From Prevotella sp. OH937_COT-195 (lineage in GTDB: Bacteria > Bacteroidota > Bacteroidia > Bacteroidales > Bacteroidaceae): a stretch of 64,000 nucleotides of DNA. Positions 46,582-54,882 of the stretch are shown here, one piece after another (the first letter of the stretch is position 1; every line of letters starts with the position of its first letter). A program made the translations under genes and the position numbers. Below the pieces are notes generated by a model, which saw nothing but the letters and a program-made list of their open reading frames with translations, had not been told where the DNA came from and made no database searches. The stretch lies in assembly GCF_003932845.1 (NCBI RefSeq), contig NZ_RQZH01000012.1, positions 1 through 64,000 on the forward strand, written 5' to 3'.

Positions 46582-46723
46582 CTAAAACAATTAATGTTTA
46601 AAAGCGAGTGCAAAGTAACTACTTTTTTATGAATTATGCAAAGATTACTTTTAAAAATTGCCAATACACACATGCATTTGACTAAATTAAACAAAAAGTA
46701 ATGAGAAATACGATTATATTTTG

Positions 46724-46731
46724 TACCTTTG
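46724..46731 (+). promoter_or_regulatory. Promoter -7 element for the glycogen synthase-like gene
   Basis: TACCTTTG, exact match, 26 bases before ATG 46758. No clear -33 TTTG. Confidence 0.6.
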
Positions 46732-46757
46732 CATATATTTTATAAAAACAATATAAG

Positions 46758-47570
46758 ATGAAAGCAAAAAAAGTATTATTCATAAATCAGGAGATAACTC
46801 CATACGTTCCGGAAAGTGAATTGTCATCTTTTGGAAGAAACGTACCACAAACAGTGCAGGAAAAAGGGTACGAAATAAGGACTTTCATGCCGAAATGGGG
46901 GACAATTAACGAACGTCGAGGACAGTTGCACGAGGTTATTCGCCTATCGAGAATGATGCTTATAATAGATGAGACAGACCACCCGCTTATAATAAAAGTG
47001 GCATCTATACCACAAACACGCATACAAGTGTATTTCATCGATAATGACGACTATTTCAGCAAACGGCAGATGGAGTCGGATGAAAACGGAGAAGAATATC
47101 AAGACAACGGCGAGAGAGCCATTTTCTTTGCACGAGGTGTCCTTGAAACTGTCAAAAAACTGAGATGGACACCTGACATAATACATTGTCAGGGCTGGAT
47201 GAGCAGCATTGTTCCGCTTTACATTAAAACAGCATACCGAGACGAACCTTCATTCGCAAATACAAAAGTAATAACGTCATTGTTCAACAAAGCATTGCAA
47301 AACGATCTCGGGGAAAATTTCAAGAAATGTGTGGAATACAAAGAAGTAACATCCGAATTACTTGAGAAATATAATGACAAGTTCGATTTTACGGAATTGG
47401 GAAAACTCGCAATCGATTTCAGCGACGGGATAATAACCGCAGGAGACGAAATCAACAAAGAATTAATAAAATATGCCTCCGAAAAAAACATACCTGTAAT
47501 GCCGTTTAAGAAAGAACCGGACGGAGACGATTACAGCAATTTCTATGATGTCGTTTACGATAACAAATAA
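46758..47570 (+). CDS. Short glycogen/starch synthase-like protein (GT5 N-terminal domain only)
   Basis: A 270-aa protein equal to the N-terminal Rossmann-like half of glycogen synthase (GT5 enzymes are normally about 480 aa or more). It opens KVLFINQEITPYVPESELSS and later has DIIHCQGWMSSIVPLYIKT, which parallels the DVVHxHDW segment. The ADP-glucose-binding KTGG loop near residue 15 is absent (PESELSSFG instead), and the C-terminal donor domain is missing entirely. It may therefore be non-catalytic, perhaps a partner of a full synthase. The sequence is undamaged, so it looks like a maintained variant. It is followed by the DUF4270 lipoprotein gene. Confidence 0.75.
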   Translation: MKAKKVLFINQEITPYVPESELSSFGRNVPQTVQEKGYEIRTFMPKWGTINERRGQLHEVIRLSRMMLIIDETDHPLIIKVASIPQTRIQVYFIDNDDYFSKRQMESDENGEEYQDNGERAIFFARGVLETVKKLRWTPDIIHCQGWMSSIVPLYIKTAYRDEPSFANTKVITSLFNKALQNDLGENFKKCVEYKEVTSELLEKYNDKFDFTELGKLAIDFSDGIITAGDEINKELIKYASEKNIPVMPFKKEPDGDDYSNFYDVVYDNK

Positions 47571-47589
47571 ACAAGAAAAAATTACTTCG

Positions 47590-49077
47590 ATGAAAAAAAA
47601 GCTCATATATACGCTGACTCTATGCGCCTTACTATTAGTCTCATGTGATGACACAACCGATACAGTCGGCTCGTCACTGACTGAAAACAAAGACCATCTG
47701 AAAATAATGACGGACACGTTTATGGTGTCATCGCGCTCTATCGTGGCAGACTCTGTTCTGTCAAGAAACAGTATAGGCTATCTCGGAAGAATAAAAGATC
47801 CAGAAACAGGGGCTATAATAACCGGGAATTTTATGACACAGTTCCATCTGCAGGATGACTATAAATTACCCGATGAAAACGACATCATTACAAAAGAAGA
47901 AGACGGAATATACGCAGATTCGTGCGAACTGCGCTTGTATTACAGAGATTTTTATGGTGATTCGCTCGCCACAATGAAAGTCACTGCATACGAAATGACC
48001 AAACCTATGGAAGAAGGAACAATATATTATTCCAACTACAATCCCGAAGAGAAAGGATATATCGACGAATCAAGTTTCAAGGTAAGCAAGGTTTACACCC
48101 TTTCAGATCTCAACTATAGTACAAAAGACAGAACCTCAAGTTCTTTTGTTCCGCATATATCCATATCGCTAAATCAGGAATATACCGACAAAAACGGAAA
48201 AAAATACAAAAATTACGGAACGTATATTATGAGGAAATACAAGGAAAATCCTGAATATTTCAAGAATTCATACAACTTTATACACAACGTATGCCCGGGC
48301 TTCTATTTTAAGACGGTAAACGGCATCGGGGCGATGGCAGGCGTTTACATCACGCAACTCAACATATTTTTCAAAGTCAAGAAAAAGGGGAAGCCGGTTG
48401 TCGTAACATCATCATTCTCCGGAACGGAGGAAGTAATACAAAAAACTGTCATAAACAATGACAAGAAATCTATTGAGAAACTTGCAGGAGACAACTCATG
48501 TACATATTTGAGAACACCGGCGGGAATTTTCACAGAAATGACATTACCCGTCGAAGAAATAAGCAAAGGACACGACAACGATACACTCAACACGGCAAAA
48601 ATAGTATTGAAGAGAATATATACGGGTGCAAACTCGAAATATACGCTTAAGAACGCATCAAGACTTTTGCTTATACAGAAAGACAGTTTGTATAGTTTCT
48701 TCGAGAAAAACAAATTGTACGACAACAAGAAGAGTTTCTTATCAGAGGTAAAAACAACCGGTAACAATACGGAGAACTCATACAACAACACTTATGTGTT
48801 CAGCAATATATCATCGCTTATTACATATATGAAAAAACTGAAGACGGAAGGAGAGAAAAGCGATGCAAAATGGACAACAAACCACCCGGATTGGAACAAG
48901 GTGGTGTTGGTACCGGTTTCAATAAGAATGACAGCCGGCAACACATACGCACCGGCACAGATAATTGGTGTTGACAACGAGATGGGGCTTACAAGTACCA
49001 AACTCGTAGGTGGCAGTGCCAATCCTTATACACCAATAAAAATTAGTGTAGTGTATAGTAAATTCTCTAATAAATAA
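47590..49077 (+). CDS. DUF4270 family lipoprotein
   Basis: A 495-aa lipoprotein starting at ATG 47590, where MKKKLIYTLTLCALLLVSCD gives a signal peptide and lipobox (Cys19). The frame stays open into the preceding gene, but that extension lacks signal character. The mature protein has repeated beta-rich stretches (DSCELRLYYRDFYGDSLATM) typical of DUF4270, a Bacteroidota-specific family of unknown function. The tight linkage to the glycogen synthase-like gene (20-base gap) is a recurring arrangement in the phylum as far as I know, but does not reveal the role. Confidence 0.82.
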   Translation: MKKKLIYTLTLCALLLVSCDDTTDTVGSSLTENKDHLKIMTDTFMVSSRSIVADSVLSRNSIGYLGRIKDPETGAIITGNFMTQFHLQDDYKLPDENDIITKEEDGIYADSCELRLYYRDFYGDSLATMKVTAYEMTKPMEEGTIYYSNYNPEEKGYIDESSFKVSKVYTLSDLNYSTKDRTSSSFVPHISISLNQEYTDKNGKKYKNYGTYIMRKYKENPEYFKNSYNFIHNVCPGFYFKTVNGIGAMAGVYITQLNIFFKVKKKGKPVVVTSSFSGTEEVIQKTVINNDKKSIEKLAGDNSCTYLRTPAGIFTEMTLPVEEISKGHDNDTLNTAKIVLKRIYTGANSKYTLKNASRLLLIQKDSLYSFFEKNKLYDNKKSFLSEVKTTGNNTENSYNNTYVFSNISSLITYMKKLKTEGEKSDAKWTTNHPDWNKVVLVPVSIRMTAGNTYAPAQIIGVDNEMGLTSTKLVGGSANPYTPIKISVVYSKFSNK

Positions 49078-49087
49078 ATCTGTTGAA

Positions 49088-49216
49088 ATGGCAGACAATT
49101 TCCTTGAATACAGCCGACAGGAATATGAAAAGAGGAAGGAAGAGTGGCTTGCAAAAAAGCGACACATGTCTAAAACAAAAAGACAAATAATGCCGCCGGA
49201 AGACGAAGCACTTTAA
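49088..49216 (+). CDS. Small basic hypothetical protein (42 aa)
   Basis: A short frame starting 11 bases after the DUF4270 stop. It begins MADNFLEYSRQEYEKRKEEW and continues LAKKRHMSKTKRQIMPPEDE. It is highly charged and predicted to be one long helix. Position, a proper ATG and its coding-like composition argue that it is real and cotranscribed. Similar MADNxLExxxxxYxxRKxxW small proteins occur in Bacteroidota, but the function is unknown. Confidence 0.6.
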   Translation: MADNFLEYSRQEYEKRKEEWLAKKRHMSKTKRQIMPPEDEAL

Positions 49217-49399
49217 TCGCGAATTGCAGTAAACCGGAGGTATATTCCTTTCTCACAACATAATAATCATGTACAAGGCGATGAAAGTCTTGACATGCAA
49301 CAATAATATAATCGACAAAAAGGAATATTAAGGCAAATAATCCCTACCCTTTTCTCGTTTATTTTAAAACCATTTGCGAAAGCATGCCACACAGTTCGC

Positions 49400-49443
49400 A
49401 AATTCGGCGATATTTCAAAGTAAATTCGCCTGTTTTAGTCGAT
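49400..49443. repeat. Two units of the dispersed 22-bp-period repeat
   Basis: Units 49400-49421 (AAATTCGGCGATATT plus 7 bases) and 49422-49443 (AAATTCGCCTGTTTT plus 7 bases) follow with an exact 22-base period. The second unit lies wholly inside the palindrome at 49410-49470, except for its last base at the right arm boundary. Confidence 0.7.
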
Positions 49444-49470
49444 AAAACAGGCGAATTTACTTTGAAATAT
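49410..49470. repeat. 28-bp perfect palindrome, possible bidirectional terminator
   Basis: Bases 49410-49437 and 49443-49470 are exact reverse complements around the loop GTCGA. The structure starts 18 bases beyond the cdd stop on the minus strand and lies downstream of the 42-aa gene on the plus strand, so it could end both transcripts. The remaining part of 49217-49488 shows no gene. Confidence 0.85.
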
Positions 49471-49488
49471 GAGCAAGTTATTGTATTT

Positions 49489-49965
49489 TCACATACTCTC
49501 ATCATCAAAATTTAAAGGTAGTATGTCTTTTATACTTTCTAAAACATAAATTTTGTCTGCACCATATAAATATATTCGTATTTTTTGCTTGTGAATATTT
49601 TCGGCCTCAAGAATTGCTTGTCTGCACGAACCGCACGGAGCAATTGGTTCCGTGGTAAAGCCTTTTTTATTACGCGCCGCTATTGCAAGTTGTTTAATCG
49701 GTTGATCCGGATATTGCGACATCGCTGCAAATATAGCAGACCGTTCGGCACATATAGTCACGGAAAAAGCGGCATTCTCTTGATTTGCTCCCATAATCTC
49801 CAACCCATTGCCAAGCCTTATTGCCGCTCCCACTTTAAAATGCGAATAAGGAGAATATGAGTTATCCGTGGCTTTTTTTGCCATTTCAATAAATTTTTGT
49901 TCTTCCGGTGTCAGCTCGTTCATCTGACAAACAATAAATTTGTTTTCAATCGTAACTTCTTTCAT
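49489..49965 (-). CDS. cdd: Cytidine deaminase
   Basis: Deaminates cytidine and deoxycytidine in pyrimidine salvage. The zinc site is Cys72-Ala-Glu74 (CAERSAIF) with Cys111 and Cys114 (PCGSC); Glu74 is the proton shuttle. The 158-aa length fits the homotetrameric class. It follows the beta-helix lipoprotein gene by 25 bases. A long palindrome lies just beyond its stop. Confidence 0.95.
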   Translation of the reverse strand: MKEVTIENKFIVCQMNELTPEEQKFIEMAKKATDNSYSPYSHFKVGAAIRLGNGLEIMGANQENAAFSVTICAERSAIFAAMSQYPDQPIKQLAIAARNKKGFTTEPIAPCGSCRQAILEAENIHKQKIRIYLYGADKIYVLESIKDILPLNFDDESM

Positions 49966-49990
49966 ATATTTTTAAATGTTATCAATTTTA

Positions 49991-51436
49991 CTATTCCTTA
50001 AACTCATAACAACCCATATCCGGCTTATCGTCACGCTCATTTCCGTCACGGTCGTTTTTTGTTGAATGGGATGCCGCAGCAGAACCAATTGCTTTTGACT
50101 TTTCACTTAAATGAAAATCATAATGTTGTTTGTTTATGTCAACAAGTTTGAAATTTTTTTCTCCTCCGGAAATATTATCAGACGGATCTTCCCATATAAT
50201 ATCGACAAAAAAACTCTTGTTTTTCTCATCTTTTATTTCCGGAGTACGAATTAAACAACTTGTAAACATATAATTAAAAGTGTTTTCTGAATCATCTTTT
50301 TCTCCGGACAATACATCTTCTGAATATCCGGTTATAATATTATTTACACATTGCATTGACAAGATGGGCAATGATTTATTTTCATACGAATTGGAAAATC
50401 TCAAAGCCTGTCCTCTTTTTGAATCGAAAGGATAGAATTGGGCTATTGTAGAATTTCCTATAAAGGCATTTCCCCCGAATATAGCCAAACAATCTTTGAG
50501 AGTATTTGTTATCTGTGAATTATTGATATAAATATTACTATTTATTGATTTCACGCCATATCCTTGACAATTATGAATTATAGAGTTTTCAATGTTGAGT
50601 TTCCGTTTGGATACATTACTCGAATCGCATACTATTGCATTCATGGTACTATGTATGTCCGCATATTCAATCCTATTATTATATGATGTTTCAGTATAAT
50701 GTATTCCCTTCCATTGACCGCTTAACAAATCGTATGGAAGATAATCAAATATATTATCAAGACGTGCTCCTCTTAAAATTACGTTGTTTTCTTTTGTCCC
50801 TTTCAATATCAATGTTCCATCAACTTCTATACCGGCATTACTGTTGAAATATAAAGTTTGTCCGGCGGGAATTGTAAGTATGGCACCTTTTTTTACGTTT
50901 ATAGTACCATTAACAAGAATAGGCAATTCGCTTTCTATTATTGTATCTCCGTAAATTACGAGATTGTTAATTTCTTTTGCATCCCAAGAAAAGGCATCAA
51001 GTATTATTTCATGTACGTTTCCACTTTCAAGTTTGAAAACAAGTTTGTCTTGAAGACGTTTTGCCTCACGCGTTCCATTTTTAGGAGATGTCAATTCAAC
51101 AAAAACCCGGATGCTGTCATTTTTTCTTATTTCTACATTTTGTACTTGAAATCCGGAAGAAGGACTGAGATAAACACCATCCACATTTACTCTGTAACCA
51201 GTCTGATTACCATTAAGAAGCCTTACATTGTTACACCTCAAGTTTTTATCTGATTTATTGTAAACCCACATGGTTCTTGTACTTGATGGTACTTTGGAGA
51301 ATATGGTGTCAAATTTTACTGTATCTTTAGAAAAATGCAAATGATAAGACGGTGAAGAAGAAAATTCCCCGTCTATACATGCAGAAATTGTCATTAACAT
51401 GACCACCGATAATATAATATACTTATATGATTTCAT
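49991..51436 (-). CDS. Lipoprotein with right-handed beta-helix (polymorphic outer-membrane-like) region
   Basis: The start at ATG 51436 gives 481 aa beginning MKSYKYIILSVVMLMTISAC, a lipoprotein signal; ATG 51451 would add five residues. The N-terminal third looks like an immunoglobulin-like sandwich. It is followed by parallel beta-helix coils (NGTINVKKGAILTIPAGQTL, GIEVDGTLILKGTKENNVIL, IENSIIHNCQGYGVKSINSN), each carrying short turns. The C-terminus has GDGxED-like acidic motifs and DKPDMGCYEF, a usual ending for these proteins. The family is Bacteroidota-typical and of unknown function; glycan binding is possible. Confidence 0.8.
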   Translation of the reverse strand: MKSYKYIILSVVMLMTISACIDGEFSSSPSYHLHFSKDTVKFDTIFSKVPSSTRTMWVYNKSDKNLRCNNVRLLNGNQTGYRVNVDGVYLSPSSGFQVQNVEIRKNDSIRVFVELTSPKNGTREAKRLQDKLVFKLESGNVHEIILDAFSWDAKEINNLVIYGDTIIESELPILVNGTINVKKGAILTIPAGQTLYFNSNAGIEVDGTLILKGTKENNVILRGARLDNIFDYLPYDLLSGQWKGIHYTETSYNNRIEYADIHSTMNAIVCDSSNVSKRKLNIENSIIHNCQGYGVKSINSNIYINNSQITNTLKDCLAIFGGNAFIGNSTIAQFYPFDSKRGQALRFSNSYENKSLPILSMQCVNNIITGYSEDVLSGEKDDSENTFNYMFTSCLIRTPEIKDEKNKSFFVDIIWEDPSDNISGGEKNFKLVDINKQHYDFHLSEKSKAIGSAAASHSTKNDRDGNERDDKPDMGCYEFKE

Positions 51437-51480
51437 AGTATTATAACGCATGTAATCTACAATTATTATAAGTGGATGTT

Positions 51481-51488
51481 CAAAATTA
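51481..51488 (-). promoter_or_regulatory. Promoter -7 element for the beta-helix lipoprotein-cdd pair
   Basis: TAATTTTG on the minus strand with TTG 18 bases upstream; the leader before ATG 51436 is about 40 bases. Confidence 0.55.
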
Positions 51489-51550
51489 AACGTATATTGT
51501 TCGGTTCAATTTGTCTTGTTTTTCATTTGTCAAAATCTTCTTTCAAAATA

Positions 51551-51586
51551 TTATGGCAATTAAATTTAAATATCAATTTGCCATAA
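51551..51586 (-). terminator. Terminator after the comEC-like gene
   Basis: TTATGGCAA (51578-51586 read on the minus strand) pairs perfectly with TTGCCATAA (51551-51559). The minus strand continues TATTTTG. It lies 27 bases beyond the comEC stop codon. Confidence 0.6.
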
Positions 51587-51612
51587 TCAGTTTTATGTGT
51601 TGATTACACAAT

Positions 51613-53136
51613 TCATCGGACATTTGTTTTTCTCTTTACAAAAACATAACACAATATTATTATTGCGACATATATGGAGAATACACCTGTTTTATTAAAA
51701 TGAATGTTGTCAATACTTGCTCCCGGCAGTGATGAAATCCATATAAGACAATCGTCCATAACAGCAACTGCCAACGAGAGAATCTTTGCAATAGAATATT
51801 GTATAACCGGGAGTGGTATTATCAGTAACAACATTCCACATATAATAATGATATATGTGCATGGTATGGCAATGAAGTTCGACAGAAGGAAATAACAAGA
51901 AAAGCGACCAAAATAATATGCGACAAGTGGTGCCACTGCTATTTGGGCGACACATGATACCACGATGAATTTCCATAAATAACGTACGATATTGTAACGG
52001 AAAACAGAAGAATGCCATTCCATTGAAACAATCTTGGGGCAAATTGATAATATAAAAAGTACAGCAATGAAAGACATCTGAAATCCTACATCGAAAATAC
52101 TTTCAGGAGTGATGAATATAATTATAAGCGCCGATAATGCCAATGTATTTATGGGCTGGGTATTTCTGTGTATTACGTCTAACATGCAAAATACACTAAG
52201 CATTATTGCCGAACGAAGCAAAGAAAAAGGCATGCCGGCAATGAATACAAATGCCCAAATTATTAATATGTTGAAAAGCGAGACGGCAACCCACCTTTTC
52301 CGTTTTCCCCAAGCATAAGTCAAAAAAAGGTATAGTATGCTGAGATGAAGTCCGGACATGGCAAGCACATGGGAAACACCGGTTACCGAAAATCTATCAC
52401 GCACAGATTTGTCTAACATCGACTTATCTCCCAAAGTCATGGCAGACGCAATTGCAAGTTCGTTGTTTTCCAATCCCGAAATTCGGAATTTATCAATCAA
52501 GACCTCTTTATATTTGACTGCCCGCAATCGCAATATGTCTAAAGTTGACAATTCGGAAAGTGATGTCCTTATTAAAGTCCATTTATTTGGTGTTATGAAT
52601 GCCGTACCGGAAATACCATGGCTTAGAAGATAGTTCTTATAATTGAAATTCCCTCGTTTGTAATCCTTTATTGGGGATATTGACGCATTGACAACTATAC
52701 CGGTTCCTGTTTTCAAATGTCTGTATCTGTTTTCAACGGTATCACGCATTATACTTGCTTGTAATCTTTTTCCTGCCATTTCTCCCGTTGTTACTATTAC
52801 GTCACAACGCATCACTTTACCATGTTGTTTTGGCGAAGACATTATGACCGCTTGAAATATTGTACTTTCAGTAATATTAATCGACAATTCTTGTTGTGAT
52901 TTGTTGTACAATACTATTCCTAAAAATATGACAGCGACATAGAATACTATATCTCTAAATATCAAATTCTTATACGAGAGCAGTGCCATAAACAATAATG
53001 CGATGAGCAGTGGTACGACAACGGTTTGATGAATTGCAAAATTATTTCCAATAACTATACCCAATATCAATGGCACTACAACTTTAACCAAAGGGTATAA
53101 CTTTGTTTTTTCAATCAAACTTAATCTGCGTCGCAA
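51613..53136 (-). CDS. ComEC/Rec2-family competence channel protein (core only)
   Basis: A 507-aa polytopic membrane protein. The N-terminal helices (about 15-80) and OB-like soluble domain (about 90-190) are of the DUF4131 type. The ComEC signature is VTGVSHVLAMSGLHLSILYL (251-270), and about eight further helices run to the C-terminus. ComEC forms the inner-membrane pore for single-stranded DNA during transformation. The C-terminal metallo-beta-lactamase domain of full ComEC (about 750 aa) is absent, as in many Bacteroidota homologues. It is 39 bases after the purF-like gene. Competence itself is not shown. Confidence 0.85.
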   Translation of the reverse strand: MRRRLSLIEKTKLYPLVKVVVPLILGIVIGNNFAIHQTVVVPLLIALLFMALLSYKNLIFRDIVFYVAVIFLGIVLYNKSQQELSINITESTIFQAVIMSSPKQHGKVMRCDVIVTTGEMAGKRLQASIMRDTVENRYRHLKTGTGIVVNASISPIKDYKRGNFNYKNYLLSHGISGTAFITPNKWTLIRTSLSELSTLDILRLRAVKYKEVLIDKFRISGLENNELAIASAMTLGDKSMLDKSVRDRFSVTGVSHVLAMSGLHLSILYLFLTYAWGKRKRWVAVSLFNILIIWAFVFIAGMPFSLLRSAIMLSVFCMLDVIHRNTQPINTLALSALIIIFITPESIFDVGFQMSFIAVLFILSICPKIVSMEWHSSVFRYNIVRYLWKFIVVSCVAQIAVAPLVAYYFGRFSCYFLLSNFIAIPCTYIIIICGMLLLIIPLPVIQYSIAKILSLAVAVMDDCLIWISSLPGASIDNIHFNKTGVFSIYVAIIILCYVFVKRKTNVR

Positions 53137-53175
53137 GATTTCATTCTTATTTAAAGTGACATCGTATTCTAATAT

Positions 53176-54600
53176 TTACTCTTTTGATGCTTCAAAAAAA
53201 TAGCCTGTACCATCAAAGCAATGTGTACACACTCTTTCTTTTGGCAATCCGATGGCATCAATCAATGTTTCTATTTTATTGAATTTCAGACTTGACAGTC
53301 CTAAGCGTTTTCCTATCTCTTTTACCATTCGATTATATTCGTCAGAATCGGTTGTTGAGTATTTTTTAAGATTTTTATCGGGTATCCCTTCAAAATCATT
53401 GATAACTTGACGAGTTATGAGTTCCATCTCGCTCTTTGAAGCCGTGAAGCCAATGAATGGGCAAGCATAAATCAACGGAGGACACGAAATGCGGGCATGC
53501 ACCTCCTTGGCACCATACTCAAAGAATTTTCTTACATTGTCACGCAGTTGTGTTCCTCTAACAATAGAATCATCACACATTACCACACGCTGTTCTTTTA
53601 GCAAGGCACGGTTGGGAATTAGTTTCATTTTTGCCACTAAGGAGCGACGACTTTGATTACCGGGAGTGAAACTCCTCGGCCAAGTCGGTGTATATTTCAA
53701 AACTGCACGTTTATATGGTATTCCATGCCCCTCTGCATATCCCAGGGCAGTTCCTATTCCGCTATCAGGAATTCCACACACACTATCTGCTTCGATATCG
53801 TCTTCTTTACCCATTGCCTTACCATTGCTTTCCCGTACATATTCCGTATTTATACCTTCGAAATCACTCGTAGGGAAACCATAATATACCCACAAGAAAG
53901 AACATATCTGACATTTGGAAAATGGTCTTTTAAGAACTGTTATACCATCAGTCTTGATTTTTACTATTTCACCCGGACCTACGTCTTTTACCGGTTTGAA
54001 ATCAAGATTGGGTAACGCCGTCGTCTCACTCGTCACTGCATACGCCCCTTCTTTTTTTCCTATTACAATAGGCGTGCGTCCCAACGCGTCTCGTGCGGTG
54101 ATGATACCATCCTCTGTAAGTATAAGCATTGAACAGGAACCTTTAACCTTATCATATACATTTTTGATTCCCGCTTCGAAAGTATCCTCCATATTAATCA
54201 AAAGAGCGACCAATTCCGTTTGATTAATATTATTGGCACTCATTTCACTTAAATGCATACGTCTTTCCATCAATTCCGATACTATCTCACGCATGTTGTT
54301 TACCTTTGCTACTGTAACAACAGCATATCGCCCCAAATGAGAATTGATGAGAATCGGTTGAGGATCTGTATCACTTATTACTCCTATACCGGAGTTGCCG
54401 GAAAACCCGTCAAGTTCTTTTTCAAAACGAGAACGGAAATAATCGCGTTCCAATGAATGAATGGAACGGGAAAAGCCGCGTTCTTCGTCAAACGTAACAA
54501 GACCAGCACGTTTTGTACCAAGATGAGAGTTGTAATCCGTTCCATAGAACAAATCATTCACACAATCTTTTACAGAAATAGTTCCAAAAAAACCGCCCAT
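53176..54600 (-). CDS. PurF-like amidophosphoribosyltransferase homologue without the N-terminal cysteine
   Basis: A 474-aa class II glutamine amidotransferase/phosphoribosyltransferase. The phosphoribosyltransferase part is intact: the PRPP loop VVMCDDSIVRGTQL includes Asp343/Asp344. The amidotransferase part is not. PurF needs Cys as its mature first residue (MCGI...), but here the protein begins MGGFFGTIS and no cysteine lies in the first ten residues. It could use free ammonia or have become regulatory. Bacteroidota often have a second, canonical PurF, which is not in this window. A good promoter lies upstream. Confidence 0.85.
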   Translation of the reverse strand: MGGFFGTISVKDCVNDLFYGTDYNSHLGTKRAGLVTFDEERGFSRSIHSLERDYFRSRFEKELDGFSGNSGIGVISDTDPQPILINSHLGRYAVVTVAKVNNMREIVSELMERRMHLSEMSANNINQTELVALLINMEDTFEAGIKNVYDKVKGSCSMLILTEDGIITARDALGRTPIVIGKKEGAYAVTSETTALPNLDFKPVKDVGPGEIVKIKTDGITVLKRPFSKCQICSFLWVYYGFPTSDFEGINTEYVRESNGKAMGKEDDIEADSVCGIPDSGIGTALGYAEGHGIPYKRAVLKYTPTWPRSFTPGNQSRRSLVAKMKLIPNRALLKEQRVVMCDDSIVRGTQLRDNVRKFFEYGAKEVHARISCPPLIYACPFIGFTASKSEMELITRQVINDFEGIPDKNLKKYSTTDSDEYNRMVKEIGKRLGLSSLKFNKIETLIDAIGLPKERVCTHCFDGTGYFFEASKE

Positions 54601-54625
54601 TATATTATATTATTTTTTAAGGTAA

Positions 54626-54633
54626 CAAAGTTA
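54626..54633 (-). promoter_or_regulatory. Promoter -7 element for the purF-like gene
   Basis: TAACTTTG on the minus strand, 25 bases before the ATG at 54600. No PurR-like operator is recognisable. Confidence 0.6.
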
Positions 54634-54819
54634 TTAATTTTATTAAACATCTGCATGAAACAGAATTTGTTATATGTTAATAGTCAACCGACAATCACAA
54701 ATTTACACATAATATTTGTAAAACGATTGCATTATGGTGGAAAAGTTTAATTTTCTTCCCCATATTCTCTACACTGTAACATTATGTCACAATAAATAAA
54801 TGTGTCCTCCTTTGGAAAA

Positions 54820-54864
54820 ATAAAAGCCATACCTACACCGCAAGAGGTAAGATATGGCTTTTAT
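54820..54864 (-). terminator. Terminator of the ATP synthase operon
   Basis: Twelve-base perfect arms (54820-54831 and 54853-54864) with a 21-base loop. On the minus strand the stem is followed by TTTTTCC. It lies about 20 bases beyond the atpG stop codon. Confidence 0.8.
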
Positions 54865-54882
54865 ATATTTATTCGTTGACAT

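Noticed and set aside
46582..46757. Promoter for panC on the minus strand
   Set aside because: TTACTTTG and AATCTTTG are close to but do not match TAnnTTTG; not enough to call.
54601..54819. Small RNA gene between purF-like and atp operons
   Set aside because: Only the purF promoter and A+T-rich sequence are visible; no structure or promoter pair supports an RNA gene.
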